64,000 bases of DNA from CAYPNP01 sp964412195 (GCA_964412195.1 CAYPNP010000020.1:17181-81180); one strand, 5' to 3'. Shown: positions 50,776-60,004, numbered from the stretch's first letter. Numbers and translations are program-made. The notes: generated by a model not told the origin, from the sequence alone.

Positions 50776-52641
50776 CTAGCTCCACGGCACCGCCAGACTC
50801 AGATAGCGCCGGCCGGACCTCATCATCAGACCCTCCCGGACGAAGCGGTCCAGCACGCTCTGGATCTCGGCGGCAGCCGCGGGGCCGCCATTTCCCCTCC
50901 GGCCCGCCTCGGCCGCAATCCGGGCGGTCGTCTTCGCCTCGGCGCCGATCTCGTACACCGCTGCGGACAGCCCGGTCAGCACGGTCTTCCGCGGCGGGGG
51001 GATCCGCCAGCTCGGACCGAGGGGCCGGTTGTCCACCAGCTCCACGAATCCGGGCCCCCGGCGACGGGTAAAGACGATTTCCCGGCGCCGATAGGCCTCC
51101 TTCCAACACTCCACCCAGTCCAGCAGCGGGGCGGCCAGCGCTTCCAGGTCCGGCAGGCGGTCCGACCAATCCCACTCGAAGTGGTACGCCATATCCGCCA
51201 GCCGGACCTTGTCGGCGGGATAGATGTACTTGTAGAGCCGCCTCGGCCGCACGCCGCGGATCCCCCACCGCTCCGGATCTTGGAAATACGGGCTGAACCG
51301 CTGGAGCAGGATCCGGCCGGCGGTCAGCGGCGGGTGGAGATGGGTCAGATGGCGGACGGTCTCCACGGTCTCCTTGTACTGGCCGGGCACTTCGCCCGGC
51401 AGTCCGTAGAGGAGGTGCCAGGTGACGGCGATCTCTTCCTCCGCGCACCACTTGAGGATCTGGATGTTCTGCAGGGCCGACACGCCCTTTTTCATCAGGC
51501 GCAGCACCCCGTCGTGCAGGGCTTCGATACCCACCTCCAGCGCCCGCACCCCGGCCGAACGGAGCATCGCCATCTGGCGCCGGGTCAGGCTGGAGCGGAC
51601 GTCGTAGAACAGCTTGTAATCCCGCCCCAGGCGGATCAGCTCGGGGAACAGCTCCCGCAGTTGCCGGGTGTCCAGCACGTTGTCCACCGCTTCGAAATTC
51701 AGGCACTCGTGCCGGCGGGCCAGCGCCTCCAGCTCGCGGAGGACCCGCCGGGGCGCCTTGGCCCGGAACTTCAGGCTCTGCGCGTTCTGGCTGCAGAAGG
51801 TGCAGGGTTCCTTCTGGCCCCACCAGCATCCCCGGGCCCCCTCGTACAGGATGCGGGCGTTGACCCGCCCGTCCAGCCGGTTCTGCCGCAGGGCGGTGAA
51901 GAAATCCTCATAGTCAGGCGTCGGGACCTGGTCCATGGGCGTCAGGGGCGCCGGCCCGGAGGCGAAGTGCAGGGCATCCCCTTCCCGGCAAGATACGCCC
52001 GGCAGTCCTGCGGCGGACCTGTGGTCGCGGATCCGCCGGACCAGCTCCGGAAACGCCGTTTCCCCTTCCCCGTCGACGGCCGCATCCACCCAGTCGAATG
52101 CGCGCAAGGTCTCCCGGCCCATGGGCCCGGCGACGTTGGAACCGCCCAGGACGATGCGGATTCCCGGCCAGCGCTCCTTGATCCGGCGGGCCAACAAGAG
52201 GCTGGCCGCCTGCTGGACGAACACCGAGGTGAAGCCGACCACGGCATACCGGTCCCAGGGAATCCGCTCGAGGCAGTCCTCGAGGAACGCGGGGATGATC
52301 CGCCCGACAATCCCACGCTCGTCGATCTGGTACCTCTCGAGGCTGGCCAGGATGTCCGGTCCCTCGGCCCGTTCCACGTCCTCCCGCCGGTTCGCCAGCT
52401 CGCCCGTGCCGTAGGCGCCGAAGAGGTGTTGCGCGAACAGCCAATCCCCCAGCAGGACGATGTTGGCCATCGTCTCGTAGATGCCGGGGTGCATTCGCGA
52501 CGCCATGCGGAGATTCAGGTAGTGCGTGTCGCACGCCACCCCGATCCGCCGCAGGGACCGCTTCAGGATGCCCAGGGCGATCGAACCCCGCTGGGCCGAG
52601 GCCCAGGGCATGCTCACCAGGGCGACGCGGAATGAAGACAT
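50776..52641 (-). CDS. RiPP-maturation radical SAM protein 1-like (TIGR03975 type)
   Basis: The 621-residue product closely matches the RiPP-maturation radical SAM protein 1 family: VALVSMPWASAQRGSIALGIL at the start, YEDFFTALRQN, and the cluster motif GCWWGQKEPCTFC with cysteines 272, 280 and 283 (C-x7-C-x2-C). FEAVDNVLDTR, LMKKGVSALQNIQILKWC and LLYGLPGE follow. Members modify peptides in Nif11/nitrile hydratase-leader bacteriocin clusters. A B12-binding-like region precedes the motif. It starts 2 bp after the repeat-protein gene ends on the same strand, so the repeat protein is the natural candidate substrate. Confidence 0.87.
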   Translation of the reverse strand: MSSFRVALVSMPWASAQRGSIALGILKRSLRRIGVACDTHYLNLRMASRMHPGIYETMANIVLLGDWLFAQHLFGAYGTGELANRREDVERAEGPDILASLERYQIDERGIVGRIIPAFLEDCLERIPWDRYAVVGFTSVFVQQAASLLLARRIKERWPGIRIVLGGSNVAGPMGRETLRAFDWVDAAVDGEGETAFPELVRRIRDHRSAAGLPGVSCREGDALHFASGPAPLTPMDQVPTPDYEDFFTALRQNRLDGRVNARILYEGARGCWWGQKEPCTFCSQNAQSLKFRAKAPRRVLRELEALARRHECLNFEAVDNVLDTRQLRELFPELIRLGRDYKLFYDVRSSLTRRQMAMLRSAGVRALEVGIEALHDGVLRLMKKGVSALQNIQILKWCAEEEIAVTWHLLYGLPGEVPGQYKETVETVRHLTHLHPPLTAGRILLQRFSPYFQDPERWGIRGVRPRRLYKYIYPADKVRLADMAYHFEWDWSDRLPDLEALAAPLLDWVECWKEAYRRREIVFTRRRGPGFVELVDNRPLGPSWRIPPPRKTVLTGLSAAVYEIGAEAKTTARIAAEAGRRGNGGPAAAAEIQSVLDRFVREGLMMRSGRRYLSLAVPWS

Positions 52642-52643
52642 AT

Positions 52644-54269
52644 TCAGATTTGCTCTTGGTTGAAACGAATATCAGCAATCGCGTCATGGAGGGAGTCGAT
52701 GTCCCGGACGGTCCGCTCGAAATTCGCCAGTATCCCCAACTGGTCCTGGAGCCGTCCGAGCGCGTCGGCGCTCTCGGGTGACTGGAACTCCCGCAGCTCG
52801 CTGACGGCTCGCACCGATTCTCCCAGGCCGGCCATGAGCACGGCGCCGCCCGCTGCCCTCCCGGCCTCCCGGAGATCCCGGATTCCGGCAGCATCTGATT
52901 CCACCGGCGTGCCGCGCCGGCCGACCTGGTCCAAGGTGTCGCCGATGCCCCGGCGGCCGACCTGATCACCCGCCTCGCCGATGCCGCGGCGGCCCACTTG
53001 ATCACCGGTGTCGCCGATCCCGCGACGGCCCACCTGGTCCAGATCCTCCCCGACGCCCCGCCGGCCCACCTGGTCCGCAGTGTCGCCGATCCCGCGACGG
53101 CCCACCTGGTCCAGATCCTCTCCGACGCCCCGCCGGCCCACCTGGTCTGCGGTGTCGCCGATCCCTCGCCGGCCCACCTGGTCGCCAGTATCCCCGATAC
53201 CTCGGCGGCCCACCTGGTCCAGTTCGTCGCCAATGCCGCGGCGTCCCACCTGGTCGCCGGTATCCCCGATACCTCGGCGGCCCACCTGGTCCAGCTCGTC
53301 ACCGATGGCGCGCCGGCCCACCTGATCGGCGGAATCATCGATTCCCCGCCGCCCCACCTGGTCGCCGGCGTCGCCGATCCCCCGGCGGCCCACCTGATCG
53401 GCGGAATCATCGATTCCCCGCCGTCCCACCTGGTCGCCGGCGTCGCCGATCCCGCGGCGGCCTACTTGATCCGCAGTATCGCCGATCCCACGGCGGCCCA
53501 CCTGATCCAGCTCATCGCCGATGGCCCGCCGACCCACCTGATCAGCGGAATCATCGATTCCCCGCCGCCCGACCTGGTCACCGGCATCACCGATGCCCCG
53601 GCGGCCGACTTGATCTCCAGCATCCCCAATACCGCGACGTCCCACTTGATCGCCGGCATCACCGATCCCCCGACGCCCGACCTGGTCGCCGGCGTCGCCG
53701 ATGCCACGGCGGCCGACTTGATCTCCAGCATCCCCAATCCCGCGACGGCCCACTTGGTCGCCGGCATCGCCGATTCCGCGCCGACCCACCTGGTCGCCGG
53801 TGTCGCCGATCCCGCGCCGGCCCACCTCATCCCCTCCGGGAATCCGGCCTCCTTCCGAGGGAGCCAACGCCAGGCCCCCCAGCAGCGGGTTCAACAACCC
53901 GTCACGCCCGGTCAGCCGGTCGACCAGACCGCTGCCGAAGAAACTCTCCACGCACTCGGACAATTCCTTCGCAGGGCTGAAGCCCGGATCGGCCAAGTGC
54001 CTGAGGACTTCCGCCTGATCGGACCCGAGGTTTTTCGCCGCCTGGTAGAATTCGGCGGGAGCCGGGAATCCCGCTGCTTCCGCCACGGAGAGACTCCCAC
54101 CGGCGGGGGTCAGAGCAGGAGTCGCGAAATCCCGGAAGATCCGGTCCGCGGAGGGCAACGCGCTCTGTTCCACGGCGTTCGTCACCCCCTGCGCGACCGC
54201 CTCCAGGCCGGACGCCATGGCCCCGACATTGGACGGCAGAAACAAAGGTTTCAAGGCATCGATGTTCAC
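52644..54269 (-). CDS. Repetitive protein, 26 x 12-residue repeats; candidate RiPP precursor
   Basis: The 541-residue product has a ~145-residue N-terminal region (DALKPLFLPSNVGAMASGLEA...) that I do not recognise. Residues ~147-458 consist of 26 contiguous 12-residue units of consensus DQVGRRGIGDAG with variation at the last positions (TG, TA, EL, SA, DL). A non-repetitive tail of ~80 residues follows. Of three consecutive GTG codons, the third (54269) is best placed after GGAGG. It precedes the radical SAM maturase gene by 2 bp. No signal peptide or membrane segment is visible. Repeated cores in RiPP precursors are a known theme, but core identity is inferred. Confidence 0.7.
   Translation of the reverse strand: MNIDALKPLFLPSNVGAMASGLEAVAQGVTNAVEQSALPSADRIFRDFATPALTPAGGSLSVAEAAGFPAPAEFYQAAKNLGSDQAEVLRHLADPGFSPAKELSECVESFFGSGLVDRLTGRDGLLNPLLGGLALAPSEGGRIPGGDEVGRRGIGDTGDQVGRRGIGDAGDQVGRRGIGDAGDQVGRRGIGDAGDQVGRRGIGDAGDQVGRRGIGDAGDQVGRRGIGDAGDQVGRRGIDDSADQVGRRAIGDELDQVGRRGIGDTADQVGRRGIGDAGDQVGRRGIDDSADQVGRRGIGDAGDQVGRRGIDDSADQVGRRAIGDELDQVGRRGIGDTGDQVGRRGIGDELDQVGRRGIGDTGDQVGRRGIGDTADQVGRRGVGEDLDQVGRRGIGDTADQVGRRGVGEDLDQVGRRGIGDTGDQVGRRGIGEAGDQVGRRGIGDTLDQVGRRGTPVESDAAGIRDLREAGRAAGGAVLMAGLGESVRAVSELREFQSPESADALGRLQDQLGILANFERTVRDIDSLHDAIADIRFNQEQI
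52896..53831 (-). repeat. 36 bp tandem repeat array (26 units)
   Basis: Exactly 936 bp of 36 bp units that encode the 12-residue repeats. Units differ mainly at third codon positions and in the last 2-3 codons, suggesting expansion with selection on the core DQVGRRGIGD. There are no spacers. Confidence 0.92.
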
Positions 54270-54372
54270 CACCACCTCCGACGCTGGATAGTTATGATTA
54301 TTTATCGACTGGATAACACAGAAATTGCCAACGGAAAAGCGAAATCGTGGTCTAGACGCCTTGGAGACTACC

Positions 54373-55617
54373 TCAGGGGAAGCGGATCACCGGTGTCCGG
54401 ACCGCGAACCGCTGGCCGGAGCGTTCCAGCCCGAGTGTTCGCGTCTCACCCGGCTTTCCGCGCAGCGTACCCACGGCCTGGCCCATGGTCCGGTTCGACA
54501 GCACCAGCCCGTCGACCCGGAGCAGCCGATCACCGGGCGCGACTCCCATCACCGTGGGCCGGCCGTCCTTCGCCGCCACCCCCGCCACCGTGTAGGTGCC
54601 GTCGGTCTCCGGCCGCAGGGTCAGCCCGACGATGTCGAAATCGTCCCGACCTGTGGGGCGCCCGGCTTGCCAGTAGGTCATCCGTTTCGGGTAGTCGATT
54701 TCGATTCGGAAGTCCTTCAGGACATTCCCGCCGAGAAATCCGGCCACCGGCCCGGCCGACTTCTTGGAGTACCATTCGAACAAGCCTGGATCCAGTCCGA
54801 GCAGGCCGACCTCCCGGGCTGGGAGGGCGCCGATCCGCACCTCCGGCAGCCGCATGAGGACCCCGCCTGCTTCGAAGGGGAATCCGAAGAAATTCGCCGA
54901 GCCGACCGCCCCGGTGGACACGGGCCGGTCCGGGTGCCGGGATTTCCAGGCCGACGTCAGCGCCGAGGAGACCCAGGTCCCGGCCGAGCCGGTGTCCACC
55001 CCGAGCTGGACCGTTTCGCCGTCGATCTTCACGGACACCTGCAGCAACCCGGTCTCCGCGTTCGCCTTGCAGGGGACGGCAAGGCCCCACGGCTTCATCG
55101 AGCCCGGGCGGGCCACCGTGAGGCGCTTGGCCGGGTAGTCGAACACCACGTGGTCATGCCGGAGGGCGCTTGCGGGCAGGCCGGCCTCGGCGGGAACGCC
55201 GGGCAGCACCCCCGCCCCCGGCAGAACGCGCGTGGCGACACCCGCCATGTCCAGCTCCAGGCCGCCGAGGCGCAGGCGCGGGGTTCGCGCGGCCCACGCC
55301 TGGGTGTACTGAGTTCCCTGTTCTCCGGACCGGGTGATCTCCAATCCCAGATCGCGAGCCAGCGCCTCTCCCACCAGGAGATATTGGCTGCCCGTGTCCA
55401 CCCAGGCGCGGGCCTTCCGGACGGAGCCGTCGGGCCGCAGGAACTCCGCGTCGACGATGATCCGGTTGTGGTCCAGGGACATCGGCAGAGTCACCGGGCC
55501 CGCCGAAGCCGGGGGAACCGCAAATTCCGGCGGGATGGCGCAGTTCGGATCCGCGCCGAACCAACCTGCCGCGAGCAGGCACAACGACGCCGCAACCGCC
55601 CGAACCATCCCGTTCAT
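54373..55617 (-). CDS. Two-domain retropepsin-like aspartic protease with C-terminal PDZ
   Basis: The 414-residue product has a signal peptide (VRAVAASLCLLAAGWFG). It has two retropepsin-like catalytic loops in one chain, VDTGSQYLLV and LGVDTGSAGTWVSS, and a C-terminal PDZ-like segment (GVAAKDGRPTVMGVAPGDRLLRVDGL). Single-DTG retropepsin-like domains in bacteria usually dimerise; here two copies would supply both aspartates, like a pepsin. ATG 55617 has GGGAGGG 6 bp upstream; an upstream ATG at 55641 is in frame. It precedes the repeat-protein gene by 104 bp on the same strand, a candidate leader or core-releasing protease; whether it is co-transcribed is open. Confidence 0.75.
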   Translation of the reverse strand: MNGMVRAVAASLCLLAAGWFGADPNCAIPPEFAVPPASAGPVTLPMSLDHNRIIVDAEFLRPDGSVRKARAWVDTGSQYLLVGEALARDLGLEITRSGEQGTQYTQAWAARTPRLRLGGLELDMAGVATRVLPGAGVLPGVPAEAGLPASALRHDHVVFDYPAKRLTVARPGSMKPWGLAVPCKANAETGLLQVSVKIDGETVQLGVDTGSAGTWVSSALTSAWKSRHPDRPVSTGAVGSANFFGFPFEAGGVLMRLPEVRIGALPAREVGLLGLDPGLFEWYSKKSAGPVAGFLGGNVLKDFRIEIDYPKRMTYWQAGRPTGRDDFDIVGLTLRPETDGTYTVAGVAAKDGRPTVMGVAPGDRLLRVDGLVLSNRTMGQAVGTLRGKPGETRTLGLERSGQRFAVRTPVIRFP

Positions 55618-55892
55618 ACGGACCCTCCCGGTGGGATTCATGGCCGACCTCTCGGGAACCTGGCATGTAATCTCAATTTACGTGTGCGGCGGCCGGATTG
55701 TTTGGGATTTCCCCTCTCCGCACCGGCAGGGGCATTCGCGACGGGCGATTGCGCGAGAATATCGCTCTCGTCACGGCATCCTTGCATGACCTGAATGACT
55801 GACCGGGAAAATCAATGAGTTTATTCCAGAGCCTGTCCGCACGGCGCGAGAGAATGCATCGGCGTTGGTGCGTCTTTCCGGGAAGGCGTAGT

Positions 55893-57941
55893 TCAGGGCT
55901 CCTGCCCCGCGAGGATGTGGATCAGGATGACGAGATCGACGACCGTCAGGGATCCGTCCCCGTCGAAATCGGCCGCCCAGGGCCGCCCCACAAAAGGAGG
56001 GGTGCCCGGCTGGACGGAGCCCGCCAGGCAGTCCGCGGTCACCCGTGCGTCCGTGGCAGTCAGCTGGCCGTCCCCGTCCACATCGCCCGTGAGCGGCACC
56101 ACGAGGTGCACCGGTTGGGCGAAGAAGTCGCAGGGCGGACCCGGAGTCACCGGAACGATGTCCAACTCCGCGGGTGAATCCAGCAGATCCCACGGGATCC
56201 GTGCCTCCGCGGCCGCCCGGACGATCCCTGAGGGGTAGCCGATGGTCTGCCAGTCCGCCTCGTTGACCAGTCGGGAAAACCCGCCGGAAGAGTTGGTCTG
56301 CATTTCCAGGACATAGTGGTGAATCGTCCCGCCCGCCGTGAAATCCAGGTGGAAGTGGTAGAGCGAGGAACCGGCCAGACCGTCGGCCACCTGTTGCAAT
56401 ATGTAGAGATACTTCGGCGTGCAGGCGACGGAAAAAACCGTCAAGTCGCTTCCTTCCCCGCACTGGCTGTCTCCCGACGGATCCGTAGCCGCGGGAGAAA
56501 TGCCGTCCCAGTCGGCGATGCCGCCGTCCATCAGGAAACCATACTCGTCCGGGTGAGCGGGATCCTGGAAGTAGGCGGACAGGTCGTAGTACAAACTCTC
56601 GTCCAGCGGGAAATGGTAGGTGTCGCGGAACGTCAGGAACAGGTCCGTCCCGGCCGAAGCGCTGACCAGCGCGGCAAAGAAGGTGTGCCTGCCGGGATCG
56701 CCCGCGTCCTCCACCCGGTTGAGCAGAACCATCAAGTCCCCGGTGCATTCCGCGGGATCCAACGCTTCGAAGAAGCGCTCGGCGAACAACGGGCCGGCGA
56801 GATCCTGGTAATGGCACCAGATGCCGTCCACCAGGTTGGGATTGAAGGAGCTGAAATCGGCCCCGGCGTCAAGCCAGTTCTGGAAGTCGGTCAGGAACGT
56901 GTTCCGGTCCCGGTTGTAGACATAGGCGAGGGAATCCTGGGTGGCTTGGGTCAGGCCGTAGGATTCCGGGTCGGCCAGCAGCGTGCCGGAGGTGACCAGG
57001 GCCATCGCCGTGGCGATCCCCTCGCTGTAATCAAAGATGCCCAATCCCCGGGCAAAAACCCAGGAGGCCCACGTGAAATTGTGGCCCAGCTCGTGGTACA
57101 TCACCCCCCACTGCGGAGAACGCGGCGGCAGGAAGGGGACCAGGAAGCAGTTGCTCCAGGGATTGGCGCCCAATCCCCAGCCCAGCCGGATGGGATTGCC
57201 GGAGATGCCGCACACCCTAGCCGCGGGGCCGGAGTCATACCCCAAGTCCACTTCGAACACCTGCTGGCAGCCGCCGAACGGATTCACGCCGATCAATCCC
57301 GACTGAATCTGGTAGGCGAATTCATCCACCGCATTGACCTGGTAAGTATCCACATAATTGCCAAGGTTCTCTCCATCCAGGACGGAAGGATAGTAGAGGG
57401 CCGTGTGGGCGGTGTCGAGCCGGGAATAAGTCGCGCTGGGCGCCGCAGGCAGTACCCGGACGACAGACGTGTTGGCGACATACAGGCCGTCCAGGGCGGC
57501 GCTGACCCAGGTCCCGATCTCGCTGGCCGCCTCTCCCCGCAGGGCGGTCACGTATCCGTCGGCCGAGATCTGGAGGAGCGTCGTGTCGTACCCGGAGAAC
57601 TGCACGGTCCCGGAAACCACGGCCCCCTCCGCATCCACCACCTGGAGCGGCACCGTGCTTGTGGCGCCGTTGACGAGGTGCATGTTGAATGGAACCAGGT
57701 AATAGCAGGCCGTCGCGCGGGATGACCGGGCGTTTTCGATCTGATCCAGGATCTGGCGCGGCACCTCGCTGGCAGAAGGTATTCCGGCCAGGAGCCACAG
57801 CCACCCGGCCGCGAGTACCAGGCGGAACCTCGCTGTGAAGTGCCTGTTGCTGGCGGGAAAGTGGTGACGAGCAGCCTGCATCCGCCCGTCGCCGGCGCTC
57901 TGAATCGGGGAAAGCACGATCCGGCTAGAGATTCGAGACAT
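55893..57941 (-). CDS. Secreted HExxH metalloprotease-like protein with bacterial Ig and dockerin domains
   Basis: The 682-residue product has a long signal region (LVLAAGWLWLLAGIPSAS) and a Big_2-type domain (VVDAEGAVVSGTVQFSGYDTT). A peptidase region with HELGH (MYHELGHNFTWAS) and a following SEGIAT glutamate comes next, the gluzincin pattern. A domain near 430-600 resembles carbohydrate/DOMON-like sheets. Two calcium-binding dockerin repeats close the C-terminus: GDVDGDGQLTATDA and ADFDGDGSLTVVDL. AGGAGGGG precedes the ATG. The dockerin suggests attachment to a cohesin-bearing scaffold or a cell-surface role. No cohesin is seen in the window. Confidence 0.78.
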   Translation of the reverse strand: MSRISSRIVLSPIQSAGDGRMQAARHHFPASNRHFTARFRLVLAAGWLWLLAGIPSASEVPRQILDQIENARSSRATACYYLVPFNMHLVNGATSTVPLQVVDAEGAVVSGTVQFSGYDTTLLQISADGYVTALRGEAASEIGTWVSAALDGLYVANTSVVRVLPAAPSATYSRLDTAHTALYYPSVLDGENLGNYVDTYQVNAVDEFAYQIQSGLIGVNPFGGCQQVFEVDLGYDSGPAARVCGISGNPIRLGWGLGANPWSNCFLVPFLPPRSPQWGVMYHELGHNFTWASWVFARGLGIFDYSEGIATAMALVTSGTLLADPESYGLTQATQDSLAYVYNRDRNTFLTDFQNWLDAGADFSSFNPNLVDGIWCHYQDLAGPLFAERFFEALDPAECTGDLMVLLNRVEDAGDPGRHTFFAALVSASAGTDLFLTFRDTYHFPLDESLYYDLSAYFQDPAHPDEYGFLMDGGIADWDGISPAATDPSGDSQCGEGSDLTVFSVACTPKYLYILQQVADGLAGSSLYHFHLDFTAGGTIHHYVLEMQTNSSGGFSRLVNEADWQTIGYPSGIVRAAAEARIPWDLLDSPAELDIVPVTPGPPCDFFAQPVHLVVPLTGDVDGDGQLTATDARVTADCLAGSVQPGTPPFVGRPWAADFDGDGSLTVVDLVILIHILAGQEP

Positions 57942-58149
57942 GATCCCCTCCTGCAGCCCATATTGTTTGACACCGATTGTTTGGATTGATTGTAATTGAA
58001 TTATCCAAAATCGTCAACACAAGAGCCGGTGCCAGACAACCGGGCGGACTGCCCGTCCGGTCGGTGGAAGCGGCCTTCACACCGCCCGGCTTGCGGTGGA
58101 TTCCCCTTGCGCGACTGGTTTCCTGTCGTGGATCTCCCAGAAGGAGGAT

Positions 58150-59529
58150 TTACTTGCCGCCCGCCGGAATGAGAATCAGCTGGTCCTGCGGCGGGCTGAG
58201 GAGCTGGGAGCCGGTTTCCGTGACCACGGCCATCTCCTCGACCGAGATGGTCTTGGTGGGCCGGCCGTGGGGGCCGACCATAATCGGGGACTCCCCGACT
58301 GGCGAAGACGTTGCCGGCGGGCTGCCCGCGTCGTCCATCTCCCAGCTGAAGAAACCGTCCCAGGCGAAGACCATCCCGGGCTTGAGCAGCCGCGTGGCGT
58401 CGCCACTGGGCGGCTTGTCGGTCTGGCCGCCGGACAGGGCCGGCCCGAGGTCGTGGGCCCAGTATCCCACCGGGTGGCCCGTGCCCCACATCACGGGCAG
58501 GGAGCCCTGCTCCTTCATCCAGCGCCGCTGGACCATGTCGACGTCGTAGCCGCGGACGCCCGGCCGCAGGGCCGCCAGCACCAGCCGGTGGCCGCGCACC
58601 GCCTTCTCGAACCGTTGCCGCATGGCCTCCGGCGCCACCGTCTCTCCTTCCCTCAGCACGTAGGCGAACCGTTGCACGTCGGAGCACCAGATGCCGTGGA
58701 CCTTGATGCCGAAATCCATCTGGATGAGGTCGCCCGGCCCGATGACCCGGTCGGTGGCATTGGAGTGGCCCCGGTCCGGCCCGGAGTTGACGTTGGGATT
58801 CTGGTCCGGCGCCCACGCGTCTTCCACACCCAGCTCGCGCATCCGCCCCTTCAGGAACCGGGCCACGTCGGCGTCGGTCGTCTTCCCGGGCGCGATGGTG
58901 CGGCAGGCCTCCCGCAGCAGGCCGTCGGTGACCGCGGCGGCCTGGCGCATGATCTCCACCTCTTCGGGCAGTTTGACACAGAGCCACTGCACCACCAGCT
59001 CCTCGCTGGATACCAGCCGGCCGGCCCAATCCGGGCCCAGCTCGCATTCTAGTTCAACGCGCTGGGTGTGGGACAGCCCGTCGGCCATGGCCCGTCCGGA
59101 GGAGTTGACGGCAATCCGGCCCGGGTTGCGCGCCCGGAGCGCGGCGGCCACCGCCGGCCAGACCTTGGCGCCGCGGGGCAGCACCTCCACGGCGTCGTGC
59201 AGCCCGACGTCCCGCAGGGCGGTGGCTTCGCCGGCCGGAGAGATCGCCAGGGTGTGGACCTGGTTCCCATCGCGGAAGAAGAGGAAGGCCGCCTCGCCCC
59301 CGGCGTTTTCCCCGCCCACATGGACAGCCAGAGGATCATTGGCGTTTTCCCGGCAGACCACCAGCCAGGCGTCGACGCCCGCCTCCATCATGGCCCCCGG
59401 CAGCAGCTGCCGGACGCGCTCCTTCCGGATCCGCGGCCAGGGATTGGCCGAAGAACCGGCGGTTTCCGGGCCGGCCGCAAGGCAGGCGGCGGCGAACAGG
59501 CAGAGCGCCAGGGCGGACAGTGCTCTCAT
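58150..59529 (-). CDS. Secreted M24-family (Xaa-Pro aminopeptidase-like) protein
   Basis: The 459-residue product has a signal peptide (LSALALCLFAAACLA) and a C-terminal pita-bread domain. Expected metal ligands are Asp (QMDFG), Asp (WCSDVQR), His (GTGHPVG) and Glu (VVTETG). The fourth position, usually Glu in a TIEPG-like motif, is Asp in FAWDGFFSW. An acidic HDLG replaces the HE motif. It would remove N-terminal residues before proline, in the periplasm or outside. ATG 59529 with AAGGAG upstream; an earlier in-frame ATG is less likely. Confidence 0.8.
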   Translation of the reverse strand: MRALSALALCLFAAACLAAGPETAGSSANPWPRIRKERVRQLLPGAMMEAGVDAWLVVCRENANDPLAVHVGGENAGGEAAFLFFRDGNQVHTLAISPAGEATALRDVGLHDAVEVLPRGAKVWPAVAAALRARNPGRIAVNSSGRAMADGLSHTQRVELECELGPDWAGRLVSSEELVVQWLCVKLPEEVEIMRQAAAVTDGLLREACRTIAPGKTTDADVARFLKGRMRELGVEDAWAPDQNPNVNSGPDRGHSNATDRVIGPGDLIQMDFGIKVHGIWCSDVQRFAYVLREGETVAPEAMRQRFEKAVRGHRLVLAALRPGVRGYDVDMVQRRWMKEQGSLPVMWGTGHPVGYWAHDLGPALSGGQTDKPPSGDATRLLKPGMVFAWDGFFSWEMDDAGSPPATSSPVGESPIMVGPHGRPTKTISVEEMAVVTETGSQLLSPPQDQLILIPAGGK

Positions 59530-60004
59530 GGCGGGACTCCTTCTCCGGCAGACAGGTTCCCCGGTTGAGCGAACCGGCCGGATTGCGGGGATTGCGGGCA
59601 ATTTCCACTTCATTCTCCGCGGATGCGGCGCCGATGTCAAGGCGGCAGGCATTCGTCATACTTCCCCCACAACTCTGGTGATTTGTGTCTTCGGGTACCA
59701 TTCCGCAATCCGCAATCTGGAATCCGGGATCCTTTCGTGCAGAGGCGCGGAGGACGCGGAGGCCGCCAGCTCTGGTTATTCACCGATTCACCGGTTCACC
59801 GCTGCAACGTGCGGACGTGGACGTCCGCGCTCCGGCACCCTGCGAACTCTGCAAGTCCGGATGCCGGATGACCGGCGGCCTTTTCCGTGTTATCATGGCG
59901 CCTGTTCCAGACACTCCAATCGGTCACCCCCGCAACGGCCTGCGGGTGTCGGTGGAATCTCCCGATCCTGGACGCTGGCCACTCCATTCGGAAAGGACAC
60001 CACA
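59530..60004. other. Intergenic region with short repeats
   Basis: The ~475 bases hold no recognisable gene. Around 59704-59730 there are CCGCAATC units, at 59780-59805 three ATTCACCG-like units, and at 59750-59765 GGACGCGGAGG-like low complexity. The forward -10-like TATCAT at 59891 could serve the next gene. Confidence 0.5.

Noticed and set aside
52896..53831. 36 bp repeat array as a CRISPR array
   Set aside because: Units are contiguous with no spacers and keep one coding frame; no cas genes are present.
52998..54857. Plus-strand 619-residue frame over the repeat region
   Set aside because: It is the complement of the 36 bp repeats, with no ribosome site and low-complexity HLVQIL-type content; the minus-strand gene has a ribosome site, a unique leader and a downstream partner 2 bp away.
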